From contig NZ_JNFG01000032.1 in the NCBI RefSeq assembly GCF_000729995.1, positions 23,764 through 87,763 of the forward strand: a stretch of 64,000 nucleotides of DNA, in the 5' to 3' direction. Of the stretch, positions 52,252 to 61,248 are shown in pieces; the stretch's first letter is position 1; each line of letters starts with the position of its first letter. The translations under genes and the position numbers were made by a program. The notes under the pieces are model-generated. The model ran no database searches, was not told the DNA's origin, and saw only the letters and a program-made list of their open reading frames with translations. This stretch comes from Caballeronia sordidicola (GTDB taxonomy: Bacteria > Pseudomonadota > Gammaproteobacteria > Burkholderiales > Burkholderiaceae).

Positions 52252-52896
52252 TTATTCGATAGGCGCCCGCGTCTTCGGCCGGAACTCGCACAGGGGCTCG
52301 ATCGCGCAATGCCAGCATTCCGGCACGCGTGCCCGGCATACATACCGGCCGTGCAGGATCAGCCAGTGATGGGCGTCCTGTTTGAACTCATCGGGGACGA
52401 ATTTCTCCAGTGCCGCTTCGACCGCGCGCACGTCTTTCCCGGGTGCGAGCCCAGTGCGATTCGATACCCGGAAGATATGCGTATCCACGGCGATGGTCGG
52501 ATGGCCGAACGCCGTGTTCAGGATCACGTTCGCCGTCTTCCGTCCCACGCCCGGTAGCGCTTCGAGCGCCTCGCGATCGTCCGGGACCTCGCCCCCGTAT
52601 TGCTCGATCAGGATCTTGCACGTCGCGATCACGTTCTTCGCTTTCGTCCGAAACAATCCGATGGTCTTGATGTACTCCGTCACGCCTTCTTCGCCTAGCG
52701 CCAGCACTTTGGCCGGCGTGTTGGCGACCGGGTACATGCGCCGCATCGCCTTGTTCACGGAGACATCGGTGGCTTGCGCCGACAGCATCACCGAGATCAG
52801 CAATTCGAACGGCGATTCATGCTCGAGTTCGGTGGTCGGATGCGGGTTCAGGCTTTGCAGTGTTTCGAAGATCGCGCGGCGTTTTGTGGGGTTCAT
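52252..52896 (-). CDS. nth: Endonuclease III (DNA glycosylase/AP lyase)
   Basis: 214 aa. It removes oxidised pyrimidines from DNA and cleaves at the abasic site. All key residues fall at the E. coli numbering: Lys120 in the helix-hairpin-helix LPGVGRKTANVIL, Asp138 in VDTHIFRVSNR, and the [4Fe-4S] ligands Cys187, Cys194, Cys197 and Cys203 in VCRARVPECWHC and PLC. The start is 5 bp from the stop of rsxB, so the two genes form one operon. Confidence 0.97.
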   Translation of the reverse strand: MNPTKRRAIFETLQSLNPHPTTELEHESPFELLISVMLSAQATDVSVNKAMRRMYPVANTPAKVLALGEEGVTEYIKTIGLFRTKAKNVIATCKILIEQYGGEVPDDREALEALPGVGRKTANVILNTAFGHPTIAVDTHIFRVSNRTGLAPGKDVRAVEAALEKFVPDEFKQDAHHWLILHGRYVCRARVPECWHCAIEPLCEFRPKTRAPIE

Positions 52897-52901
52897 CGTG
52901 T

Positions 52902-53831
52902 TCAGGCTTTGTGATCGTTGTCGGGCGCGTCATCAGGTTTGCTGCCGGGCTCGAGAGCACGTGTCGAACTTTTGTCTTCATCTGCATGGACGATACCAAG
53001 GCGGCGTCGCCGCGCTTCCGCTGCATCGATCTGCGCCTGAACCTCCGGGCTGACCGCGTCTGTGTTTTTCGGTCCCGCGCCGAGTCTGGCCAGTTCTTCT
53101 TTCTTCTGGCGTGCACGGTCCATGGCGGCCTGGATGATGGCGCGCTTCTTTGCCTGCGCATCGTCGACCGGGGTGGCGGCGTGTTGCTCCGTCTTTGATC
53201 CAACCGAAGCATCCGGTTCAGCGTTCGGCGCGATGCGGGGCTCAGTAAGCGGCTCAGTACCCGACGCCCCGGCCATGCGTGCCGCCTTGCGCGCCTCGGC
53301 CGCGTTGCGTTCACGCGCGAGGCGTGCCAGGCGCCAATCGTGCCGCTCGCGCGCTGAGTCGGCTTCCTGTTGGCTCCATGCGTCCCAGCCGGTGTGCTCG
53401 CCCGTGATAGGGACCATGGCGATGCAATCGACCGGGCAGGGTGGCACGCACAGGTCGCAGCCCGTGCAGAGCTCGGGGATGATCGTGTGCATCTGCTTCG
53501 CAGCCCCAATGATTGCATCGACTGGACATGCCTGCAGACAGAGCGTGCATCCGATGCAAAGATTCTCATCAATGATCGCAAGCGGCCGTGGCCGTTCAAC
53601 GCCGTTATCCGGGTTGAGTGGAATTACCGGCTTGCCGAGCAGGCTGGCCAGACGAACCACACCTTCCTGGCCTCCCGGCGGGCACTGGTTGTAGTTTGCC
53701 TCGCCTGCGGCAATGGCCTCCGCATACGGCCGGCACGCTGGATAGCCGCATTTGGTGCACTGCGTCTGGGGCAGCCGGTCTTCGATCTGGTCGGCGAGAG
53801 TCTTCAAAGAGGTTGCAGTCACTACGGTCAC
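52902..53831 (-). CDS. rsxB: RsxB/RnfB-like ferredoxin, soluble form with long C-terminal tail
   Basis: 309 aa. The N-terminal Fe-S domain has CTKCGYPAC and a fourth Cys in YNQCPPGG. Two ferredoxin clusters follow in CIGCTLCLQACPVDAI and CTGCDLCVPPCPVDCI. The N-terminal membrane helix of RnfB is absent (the protein begins MTVVTATSLKTLADQIEDRLPQTQ), so it should be soluble. The last 150 residues are a charged, Ala-rich, coiled-coil-like extension. No other rnf gene is in the window, and the E. coli rnf-nth linkage is kept only as rsxB-nth. It could be an electron donor for Nth or another Fe-S protein. Confidence 0.88.
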   Translation of the reverse strand: MTVVTATSLKTLADQIEDRLPQTQCTKCGYPACRPYAEAIAAGEANYNQCPPGGQEGVVRLASLLGKPVIPLNPDNGVERPRPLAIIDENLCIGCTLCLQACPVDAIIGAAKQMHTIIPELCTGCDLCVPPCPVDCIAMVPITGEHTGWDAWSQQEADSARERHDWRLARLARERNAAEARKAARMAGASGTEPLTEPRIAPNAEPDASVGSKTEQHAATPVDDAQAKKRAIIQAAMDRARQKKEELARLGAGPKNTDAVSPEVQAQIDAAEARRRRLGIVHADEDKSSTRALEPGSKPDDAPDNDHKA

Positions 53832-54185
53832 ATTAACGGCTTGCTATCAGCGTGGGGAGGGCGGCGCGAACGGGCTCATGAGCCATGCACGAAAGCGTGC
53901 GTGAGGATAGATCGACCGCTCAGGTTCGCGCTCATTTTTGACGTCATGTTCGAGCGTTTCCGGCCGTTGCACGGGAAGCGGCATTATCGCCGAATTTCAG
54001 GCGGTTCCCAATCATTCCCAATTGCCAACACGGCAACGATGTGCACATAATCAAATCGCTTTCGATTGACTGCAGGACGGTATTCCCCACTCACGTTGGC
54101 GTAACCGATCCATCGCATGCTTCCTGAGGACACGGGAACGCGTGACGCTATGTCGATAACGCGGTTTGTCGATCACAAAGCCACC
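53832..54185. other. Divergent intergenic region (rsxB / TetR)
   Basis: About 350 bp between divergent start codons. It has a TTCCCAATCATTCCCAAT direct repeat and a small TTGCC-N5-GGCAA inverted repeat near 54020-54040, either of which might be a TetR operator. No gene seen. Confidence 0.4.
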
Positions 54186-54818
54186 ATGAACCAGCCAAAA
54201 ATCAAAAGAGATCCCGAGGGTACACGCCGTCGCATCCTGCTCGCCGCCGCAGAGGAATTTGCGGCCGGCGGCTTGTTCGGCGCGCGTGTCGACCAGATTG
54301 CACGCCGTGCCGAAACCAACGAGCGAATGCTCTACTATTATTTCGGCAGCAAGGAGCAGTTGTTCACGGCTGTGCTCGAACATGCATTCGCCGCACTCAC
54401 GGACGCTGAAAAGACGTTGGATCTCGAGGGGGTTGCGCCCGTCGAAGCCATCACGCAACTGGCGCACTTCATCTGGAATTATTATCGTGAGCATCCCGAA
54501 CTCTTGCGACTCATCAATAACGAAAATCTGCACGAAGCCCGCTATATAAAGGGCTCTACGCGGATTCGAGAGTTGATATCGCCGGTAGTCGCCACGCTCA
54601 CGAAGATTCTCGAACGGGGTCAGCATGCCGGGCTATTTCGCAATAACGTCGACCCGTTGCGCTTTTACGTGACTTTGTCGGGTCTCGGCTATTACATCGT
54701 ATCGAACCGATACACACTTGAAGCCACGTTCGGACTCGACTTCAGCCGCGACGCCGAACGCGATGAAATCATCAAGATGAACACGGAATTGCTGCTCGCG
54801 TATTTGCTGAGACGCTGA
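54186..54818 (+). CDS. TetR-family transcriptional regulator
   Basis: Start ATG 54186 (MNQPKIKRDPEGTRRRIL) is chosen at the beginning of the conserved part; the frame is open upstream. Residues 12-60 are the TetR HTH: RRRILLAAAEEFAAGGLFGARVDQIARRAETNERMLYYYFGSKEQLFTAVLEHAF. The remaining 150 residues form the helical ligand/dimer domain. The neighbouring genes do not identify the target. It converges on phaZ across a shared terminator. Confidence 0.93.
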   Translation: MNQPKIKRDPEGTRRRILLAAAEEFAAGGLFGARVDQIARRAETNERMLYYYFGSKEQLFTAVLEHAFAALTDAEKTLDLEGVAPVEAITQLAHFIWNYYREHPELLRLINNENLHEARYIKGSTRIRELISPVVATLTKILERGQHAGLFRNNVDPLRFYVTLSGLGYYIVSNRYTLEATFGLDFSRDAERDEIIKMNTELLLAYLLRR

Positions 54819-54882
54819 CGCATCGGCCTTCCCTCCTTATCGCGGAAAGCAGTAAGCAGAAAGCAGAGGAGAGGCCGCAAAT

Positions 54883-54914
54883 GAAACACGCCGCGTAAAA
54901 CGCGGCGTGTTTTG
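54883..54914. terminator. Bidirectional terminator between TetR gene and phaZ
   Basis: AAACACGCCGCG pairs with CGCGGCGTGTTT around a TAAAA loop, with TTGT on the plus side and an AT-rich tail on the minus side. Confidence 0.85.
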
Positions 54915-54956
54915 TCGTGCCAATTAATTTCAGGCGCTTATTCCCTCATACCGCGA

Positions 54957-56228
54957 TCAAGCCGCGACAGCTTCCTTTTTCGGCGCCTTGTCGTGCGTGA
55001 GAATGAATTCGCGCAGTTGCGGATACACCATCGTGCGCCAGCGGCGTCCCGAGAAAATGCCGTAATGGCCGGCTTTTTCAGCCATGTAGTGGCGTTTGTT
55101 CTTCGCCGGAATGCCGGTGCACAGGTCATGTGCCGCGCGTGTCTGACCGCTGCCGGAAATGTCGTCGAGTTCGCCTTCGATGGTGAGCAGTGCCGTGTTC
55201 TGGATGTCTTGCGGACGCACGAGCTCACCATTGACGTCCCACGTGCCTTCGGCCAGACGGAACTCCTGGAACACGACGCGAATGGTGTCCAGATAGTAGT
55301 CGGCGTCCATGTCGAGCACGGCGTTGTATTCGTCGTAGAAGCGGCGATGTTGCTCCGCATCTTCGTCATCACCACGCATCAGGTTCTGATAGAAGTCCCA
55401 ATGCGCCGTCACGTGCCGCTCCGGGTTCATCGCGACAAAACCGGCATGCTGCAGAAAGCCCGGATAGACCTTGCGGCCTACACCGGGATAATTCGCCGGC
55501 ACGGTGTAGATCACGTTGTTCTCGAACCATTCGTATGAATGTTCGCTCGCGAGCGAGTTGACCGACGTGGGGCTGCGACGCGCATCAATAGGGCCGCCCA
55601 TCATGGTCATGGTGCGCGGCGTGTCTTCACCGCGGCTGGCCATCAACGAGATCGCGGCGAGCACCGGCACGGTCGGCTGGCATACCGAAATGACGTGGAG
55701 ATCTTTCGCGCCAATCTGGCGGATGAAATCCTGGATGTACTGCACGTAGTCGTCGAGATGGAATGACCCGTCTTCAAGCGGCACCATGCGGGCGTCAAGC
55801 CAGTCTGTCAGGTAGACCTTGTGGTCGTGCAGCAGCGTCTTCACCGTATCGCGCAACAGCGTGGAGTGGTGACCCGACAGCGGAGCGCAGACCAGCACAA
55901 TAGGTTCGGTCTTGAGTTCGGTGACGGTCGCGCTGTCGTCCGAAAAACGCTTGAAGCGGATCAGCCGGCAGAAGGGTTTTTCCATCACGATCTGCTCGAC
56001 GATAGGAATAGCATGACCATTCTTCTCGATCTGATGCAGTTCGAACTCCGGCTTTTCGTAATCCTTGCCCAGGCGGTACAGCAATTCGTAGCCGGCCGCG
56101 AGTCGCGTGGAACCCGGCACGTACGCGAGCGGGCTGGAAGGATTGGTGAACGACTTCGATGCCGCTTCCGCCCATGCTGTGAGGGGACTCAGCATGGCCC
56201 GCTGAAATTCGTGGAATTGATAGAGCAT
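54957..56228 (-). CDS. phaZ: Intracellular polyhydroxybutyrate depolymerase
   Basis: Degrades stored PHB granules. The start ATG 56226-56228 (MLYQFHEFQRAMLSPL) gives 423 aa; a longer frame is open upstream but is not conserved-looking. The nucleophile is a Cys, not Ser: Cys183 in HVISVCQPTVPVLAA, the same residue number as in Ralstonia eutropha PhaZa1. Other family blocks are VCAPLSGHHSTLLRDTV, DWLDARMVPLEDG, GPIDARRSPTSVN, DDISGSGQTRAAHDLC (acid) and EKAGHYGIFSGRRWR (catalytic His). The organism is thus expected to make PHB. Confidence 0.95.
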   Translation of the reverse strand: MLYQFHEFQRAMLSPLTAWAEAASKSFTNPSSPLAYVPGSTRLAAGYELLYRLGKDYEKPEFELHQIEKNGHAIPIVEQIVMEKPFCRLIRFKRFSDDSATVTELKTEPIVLVCAPLSGHHSTLLRDTVKTLLHDHKVYLTDWLDARMVPLEDGSFHLDDYVQYIQDFIRQIGAKDLHVISVCQPTVPVLAAISLMASRGEDTPRTMTMMGGPIDARRSPTSVNSLASEHSYEWFENNVIYTVPANYPGVGRKVYPGFLQHAGFVAMNPERHVTAHWDFYQNLMRGDDEDAEQHRRFYDEYNAVLDMDADYYLDTIRVVFQEFRLAEGTWDVNGELVRPQDIQNTALLTIEGELDDISGSGQTRAAHDLCTGIPAKNKRHYMAEKAGHYGIFSGRRWRTMVYPQLREFILTHDKAPKKEAVAA

Positions 56229-56721
56229 GTCTGACCTGTGTAAAACCGGTTGCGCCCGTGTTCGGGAACAGATCCGGCGGTTGGCCTCTATCGGCGGTGG
56301 CGTCATGCAGGGTCAGCGTTTCGCTGGTTCCCGGCTCGGCGTGCAGGTCGTCGATTGCACCGAATTGCTGGTGCTGGCAGTTATTCGTTGTTACTTATTT
56401 ACTTCCACGAGGGGTCACGGGGAATGGAGCAGGGACTGGGGACGGGCTTTAAGCCGGCGTTGCGCCTTCTTGGCTGAACATGGAACAGCACACGAAACAC
56501 ATGCCGGCTAAGCCGTGACACCAGACCCCAATTTTGAACTCGGAATCAAAGCCAATTCAAAGCCGATTCAAAGCCCTATTCGCCGAACGACCGGTCGGAA
56601 AGCCTCTTTCGATCATAGCTAAGAACACGCTTTTGTGCAATGCAACATACGTGGTCTTCGCCGCTATTCCGCATGAATTTTGCGCTGAAGTTGTTAATTT
56701 TCGTCAATCATTCGAATAACA
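56229..56721. other. Intergenic region upstream of phaZ
   Basis: About 490 bp between phaZ and the GH15 gene, both on the minus strand. It should hold the phaZ promoter. Open frames here are short and unlikely to be genes. No element is recognised. Confidence 0.45.
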
Positions 56722-58587
56722 TTACGATTTGCTTACTTTCGCGAGCACTGGGTCCAAGGGTTTGTCCTGACGCGACGTGGGCTGGCCTGTCGCCTTCGCC
56801 ATGCCTTGTTCGTGCCGCATCAGGTTCATGCCGGTATGCACGAGCGCAACATGCGTAAACGCCTGCGGAAAGTTACCAACCAGACGTTTCGCGACCGTGT
56901 CATATTCCTCGGCCAGCAGGCCTACGTCGTTCGCCAGACCCAGCAAACGCTCAAACATTGCATACGCTTCCTCGTGGCGGCCCTGCAACGCGAGGTTGTC
57001 GACCAGCCAGAAGCTACACGCCAGAAACGTGCCTTCTCCGGGCGGCAAGCCGTCCTCTACTTCCGATGTGTGGTATCGCTTGACCAGCCCGTCATGGGTG
57101 AGATCCCGCTCGATGGCGTGGACCGTGGAGATCACGCGAGGATCTTCCGGCGGCAGAAAGCCGAGCAGCGGAATGAGTAGCAAGCTGGCATCGAGATCCT
57201 TACCGCCGTATGTCTGGACAAACGAGTTCATCGACGGATTCCAGCTTTTCTCGCACACGTCCGCGTGAATGGTCGTTCGCAGGTTGCGCCAGTGGTCGAG
57301 CGCGCCTTCCAGCCCGAACTGTTCCGCCGATTTGATCGCACGGTCGTAAGCCACCCACGCCATGACCTTCGAAAAGGTGAATTGCTGACGCCCGCCGCGC
57401 GTTTCCCAGATGCCTTCGTCGGCTTCCTGCCAGACAGTGTCCAGATGATTGAGCATGGCGCGCTGGATCGACCAGACGGTGTCGTCGGCTTGCAGGCCGC
57501 CTACGCGCGCGAGATGCAGCGCGTTCATCACTTCGCCGTAGACATCGAGTTGCAACTGGTTGACCGCACCGTTGCCAATGCGCACGGGCTTTGAGTTCTC
57601 GTAACCCGCCAGCCAGTCGACTTCCCATTCGGGCAAGCGCCGTTCGCCCGCAATGCCGTACATGATCTGCACCTGATCCGGCGACCCGGCCATCACGCGG
57701 CCCAGCCATGCCCGCCAGGCGCGCGCTTCGTCGTAGTAACCACTGCGCATCATCGCGAGGAGGGTGATGGTGGCGTCGCGTAACCAGCAGTATCGATAAT
57801 CCCAGTTGCGCGTGCCGCCCAGTTGCTCCGGCAACGACGTGGTCGGCGCCGCGACAATACCGCCGGTCGGTTCGTAGGCAAGCGCCTTGAGCGTGATCAG
57901 CGAACGGCGGATGGCAGGACCCCAGCGTCCGTCGAGGTTGCTGCGTCCCGACCATTCCAGCCAGAAGTTCTCGGTGCGTGCGAATTGCGTATGGGGATCG
58001 AGTGCGCGCGGCAGACGCAAGTGGGATTGCGAATACACGAGCGAGAAGGGGACGCGCTCACCCTCGCTCACCGTAAATTCACCAACGGTGCGCATGTTCT
58101 CGCCGCTGAGTTCGATGGGCGTGCGCAATACGCATAGATCGGGACCGGCGATCGCGCGAATCCCGCTTTCATCGGGGAGCCGGCTGACCCAGGGAATGGA
58201 GGAACCGTAATCGAAGCGCAGCACCAGTTCCATTTTCATCTTCACCGTGCCGCGCCGGCCCACCACGATGCGCACAAGGTCGGACGCTCCGTCACGGACC
58301 GGCATGAAGTCGATGAGCGACACCTTCCCGTCGGGCGTCTCGAAATCGGTTTCCAGGATCAGCGTATCGCCGCGATACCGGCGGGTGATGACCGGCGGCG
58401 GGGCGCCGTCGGGCAGGTCGGGCGTGATCAGCCAGCGGCCGTTTTCCGGCGTGCCCAACAGGGCCGCGAAACACGCGCCGGAGTCGAAGCGCGGCCAGCA
58501 TAGCCAGTCTATGGAACCTTCTTTTGAAATCAGGGCGGCGGTGTGGCCGTCGCCGACCAGGGCGTAGTCCTCAATCAGTGCGGGCAT
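56722..58587 (-). CDS. Glycoside hydrolase family 15 (glucoamylase/trehalase-like)
   Basis: 621 aa, cytosolic. The N-terminal beta-sandwich begins MPALIEDYALVGDGHTAALISKEGSIDWLCWPRFDS, the classic GH15 opening. The (alpha/alpha)6 barrel follows with LPEQLGGTRNWDYRYCWLRDATITL (substrate site) and ANDVGLLAEEYD, where the Glu-Glu pair provides the catalytic base. Proteins of this type hydrolyse alpha-linked glucose in trehalose or maltodextrins; the exact sugar is not known. The gene is divergent from the small gene at 58948. Confidence 0.92.
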   Translation of the reverse strand: MPALIEDYALVGDGHTAALISKEGSIDWLCWPRFDSGACFAALLGTPENGRWLITPDLPDGAPPPVITRRYRGDTLILETDFETPDGKVSLIDFMPVRDGASDLVRIVVGRRGTVKMKMELVLRFDYGSSIPWVSRLPDESGIRAIAGPDLCVLRTPIELSGENMRTVGEFTVSEGERVPFSLVYSQSHLRLPRALDPHTQFARTENFWLEWSGRSNLDGRWGPAIRRSLITLKALAYEPTGGIVAAPTTSLPEQLGGTRNWDYRYCWLRDATITLLAMMRSGYYDEARAWRAWLGRVMAGSPDQVQIMYGIAGERRLPEWEVDWLAGYENSKPVRIGNGAVNQLQLDVYGEVMNALHLARVGGLQADDTVWSIQRAMLNHLDTVWQEADEGIWETRGGRQQFTFSKVMAWVAYDRAIKSAEQFGLEGALDHWRNLRTTIHADVCEKSWNPSMNSFVQTYGGKDLDASLLLIPLLGFLPPEDPRVISTVHAIERDLTHDGLVKRYHTSEVEDGLPPGEGTFLACSFWLVDNLALQGRHEEAYAMFERLLGLANDVGLLAEEYDTVAKRLVGNFPQAFTHVALVHTGMNLMRHEQGMAKATGQPTSRQDKPLDPVLAKVSKS

Positions 58588-58947
58588 AGGCTAAAGGAAT
58601 GTTGTCGATGCGGCCGAAGTTCAGGCGCCGCGTGGTTGGGGGAGGCCAGGCTCTTCCAGTCCTTCGAGCGTCCGATTATGAAGCGCATTCGTGTCCCGTG
58701 TCTTTCATGAGCGTCTGTCATATCCGCGTCCGCGGCTTCAGTCTCACGTTTCAACCCGCTTCGATTTGTCACACCGGGCCCGGGCCTGCTTGCAAAAACG
58801 CCTGTTGAAAAAACGTGTGACAAATGCTTAGAATGAAACTTCGCGCATGACGGTAAGGCCCAAGGGTGTTGCGCGGGTCCACGGCACCGGATCCGTTGAT
58901 GCACGTCACGCGCTTCCTGCTTGCTTAACGTTTCGAGGACATCGAAA
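58588..58947. other. Divergent intergenic region upstream of the GH15 gene
   Basis: About 360 bp. The minus-strand frame here lacks protein-like composition. It holds the promoters of both divergent genes. No clear repeat was seen. Confidence 0.45.
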
Positions 58948-59205
58948 GTGAAAGCCATGCTGAATCCGTCGAGAGCTGATTGCATCGCCATCCTGTCGGC
59001 TGCGAGCCGTATCGCCGATCAAAACACGCTCCTGGATCTCAATTACCAAAATCTCGGCCTGTCCCGCAACGGGATGGAAACTGCTGCGTCGTTCCTGATC
59101 GAACGTGCGTGCTTCACGCGGCATCGCGAGGTCAACGGGCATACCGCCGTAGGCGGCTTGTCACTGCAGGGCCGCATGCGGCTCGAGCAGCTTGCCAACA
59201 ACTGA
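58948..59205 (+). CDS. Small hypothetical protein, possibly winged-helix (85 aa)
   Basis: The best start is GTG 58948, with GAGGA (58935-58939) at 8-nt spacing; ATG 58957 is the alternative. The product has helix-turn-helix-like spacing: RADCIAILSAASRIADQ, NLGLSRNGMETAASFLIERACF, then a REVNGHTAVGGLSLQG wing and a final helix RMRLEQLAN. This could be a small winged helix, but I do not recognise a family. No ligand domain is present. Confidence 0.6.
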   Translation: MKAMLNPSRADCIAILSAASRIADQNTLLDLNYQNLGLSRNGMETAASFLIERACFTRHREVNGHTAVGGLSLQGRMRLEQLANN

Positions 59206-59393
59206 CACCGATACTGATTGCGCTGCAGCACGCTGCGCCTTCTTACGACTTCAGAACATTTCTAGCGCGCGGGATCGCGGATTGCGACCCCGCGTTTGGC
59301 GTTTTCTCGTCTTCCGGAACCTCGCTCCAATAACAGCGTCTTATGGAGCGCATCACGGATACCAACGCGACGGTGGTGTTCGGGCCGCCGCCG

Positions 59394-59546
59394 TCAGAAA
59401 TGGGTCGCGCTCAGTCCGAACACGCCGATCAATCCGATGATGATGAGGTAAATCGCGACGATGAAGTTGAGCAAGCGCGGCACGATCAGGATCAAAATGC
59501 CTGCTATCAACGCAACCAGCGGTCCGAGGCTCAGATGGATATTCAT
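59394..59546 (-). CDS. DUF3096 small membrane protein (50 aa)
   Basis: The ATG at 59544-59546 has a perfect AAGGAG ribosome-binding site 5 nt upstream. The 50-residue product, MNIHLSLGPLVALIAGILIL, PRLLNFIVAIYLIIIGLIGVFGL, is almost entirely two membrane helices with a Pro-Arg turn. This is the DUF3096 family of tiny membrane proteins, function unknown. Confidence 0.85.
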   Translation of the reverse strand: MNIHLSLGPLVALIAGILILIVPRLLNFIVAIYLIIIGLIGVFGLSATHF

Positions 59547-59692
59547 GGCGACTCCTTGTTGATTTTTTGATGGGAATGGGTCTGCATCATGCGCCAAAGC
59601 AGTGACCGGTGACAATCGGGCACTTTCCACGGCTCACGTACCCTGAAATAAGCCCTGAAACAAGCCGTAATAACGAATGATCAGGAGGCGGT

Positions 59693-61090
59693 ATGCAATT
59701 GGCGAACTTCACTCATTTCACTCGCTTGACGCGTTTTACCCGTCGGTTTCCTTCCACGATCCGTGTCCGGAGCTTCGGTCCCACGCAAACATCGTGCCGC
59801 GCCGTTGAGCAGGCGGGTTTGTCTCAATCTGGGCGTGATTCCGGGCGTCATTCCCGGCAGCCGCGATTGATGTCAAAAAGTGTCGCAGCGGGTCTTGCTG
59901 CTGTGTTGTCGCTTGCTGCTGCCCAAGCCTTCGCACAAGGGGCAGGTACGGCCGCCGGCACATCGACGACTGCTTCCGATGCGTCCGGTAACGGCGTATT
60001 CGACTTGCTCGTGGGCACGTACACCGGCAGCGGCAAGAGCGAGGGAATCTATGTGTACCGGTTCGATGCAGGCACCGGTGCGATCACGCGCCTTGCATCC
60101 GCGCAGACGGTGAATCCGTCGTATCTCGTGGTGAGCCACGACCGGCAGCACGTATACGCCGTCAACGAGCTTCCTGGCGATAACGGACCCGCTTCGCAGC
60201 GCGGCGGCATCAGCGCATTCCGCTTCGATCCGCCGAGCGGGCAGCTCACCTTCGTAAACCGCGTCTCGTCCGATGGCAACGATCCCGCGTATCTCGCTCT
60301 ATCGCCGGATGGCCGTTATCTGCTGGCCGCCAACTACTCGGTGGCATCGAATCCGGGTGGCAGTTTCGCCGTGTTTCCGCTGGAAGCCGACCGGGTCGAT
60401 CCGTCCGTGCTGACCGTACATCACGATGGCAGCGGTCCCGTGAAAGGGCGCCAGGATAACTCGCATGTGCACTCGACCGTGTTTTCGCCCGACGGCCGTT
60501 ACCTGTTCGCGCAGGACCTGGGGGCGGACAAGATTTACTCGTACAGGTATACGCCCGACGGCAGCCGCGGTTTGTTCGGGCCGACCGAGCAGCGTTACAC
60601 GCTGGTGAAACCCGGTTCGGGGCCGCGCCACCTGATCTTCGATCAGGCCGGCAAACATGCCTACCTCACGACCGAAATGAATGCATCGGTGACGGTGTAC
60701 GACTATGACGACGGCAAGCTCACGTTGAGGCAAACCTTGCCTATGACTTCGCCCGGCTTCAAGGGCAAGGTAGGCGGCGGCGCGATCCATCTGTCACCGG
60801 ATGGCCGCTTCCTCTACGCCACCAATCGCGGCGATGTAAACGAAATCCTGACGTACGCCGTGAATCCGTCCGATGGTCATCTCAAGCTGCTCGGCCGCAA
60901 TTCGACGCTCGGCAAGACGCCACGAGAATTTGCGATCGATCCGACCGGGCGCTGGCTGATCGTCGGCAACCAGGACAGCGACAGCGTCTACTTTTTCCGG
61001 CGCAATCCGGACACGGGTGAACTTGCGTCCGATCCGAAGCGCCTGGAGATCGGCTCACCGGTCGATTTCAAGTTCGTTTCGCCATCCTGA
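59693..61090 (+). CDS. Lactonase-family seven-bladed beta-propeller, exported
   Basis: The frame begins at ATG 59693 behind an AGGAGG ribosome-binding site, giving 465 aa; but a normal signal peptide (MSKSVAAGLAAVLSLAAAQAFA) begins only at an internal ATG, 59870, which has no ribosome-binding site. The propeller repeats are clear: LLVGTYTGSGKSEGIYVYRFDAGTGA, YLVVSHDRQHVYAVNE, YLALSPDGRYLLAANY, STVFSPDGRYLFAQDLG, AIHLSPDGRFLYATNRG, EFAIDPTGRWLIVGNQDSD. This is the YbhE-like (6-phosphogluconolactonase-type) family. Periplasmic location argues for another lactone or carbohydrate. Confidence 0.85.
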   Translation: MQLANFTHFTRLTRFTRRFPSTIRVRSFGPTQTSCRAVEQAGLSQSGRDSGRHSRQPRLMSKSVAAGLAAVLSLAAAQAFAQGAGTAAGTSTTASDASGNGVFDLLVGTYTGSGKSEGIYVYRFDAGTGAITRLASAQTVNPSYLVVSHDRQHVYAVNELPGDNGPASQRGGISAFRFDPPSGQLTFVNRVSSDGNDPAYLALSPDGRYLLAANYSVASNPGGSFAVFPLEADRVDPSVLTVHHDGSGPVKGRQDNSHVHSTVFSPDGRYLFAQDLGADKIYSYRYTPDGSRGLFGPTEQRYTLVKPGSGPRHLIFDQAGKHAYLTTEMNASVTVYDYDDGKLTLRQTLPMTSPGFKGKVGGGAIHLSPDGRFLYATNRGDVNEILTYAVNPSDGHLKLLGRNSTLGKTPREFAIDPTGRWLIVGNQDSDSVYFFRRNPDTGELASDPKRLEIGSPVDFKFVSPS

Positions 61091-61198
61091 AGATTATTTT
61101 TTCAAGTGTGCGGGTCGCGGGTCGTCAGTGATTCGCGGCTCACATAGTTTTCTTGGTTCTCAAGTAACGTGGTTTTGATTTAACCAGTAAGGCCGGTT

Positions 61199-61235
61199 TG
61201 TCCCGCGAGTCGTCCCGCGGGTTGTCCCAGTGTGG
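61199..61235. repeat. Three degenerate 12-bp direct repeats
   Basis: GTCCCGCGAGTC (61200-61211), GTCCCGCGGGTT (61212-61223) and GTCCCAGTGTGG (61224-61235) are contiguous, immediately upstream of the ribosome-binding site of the CorA-like gene. Confidence 0.45.
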
Positions 61236-61248
61236 AAGGAATTTAAAG

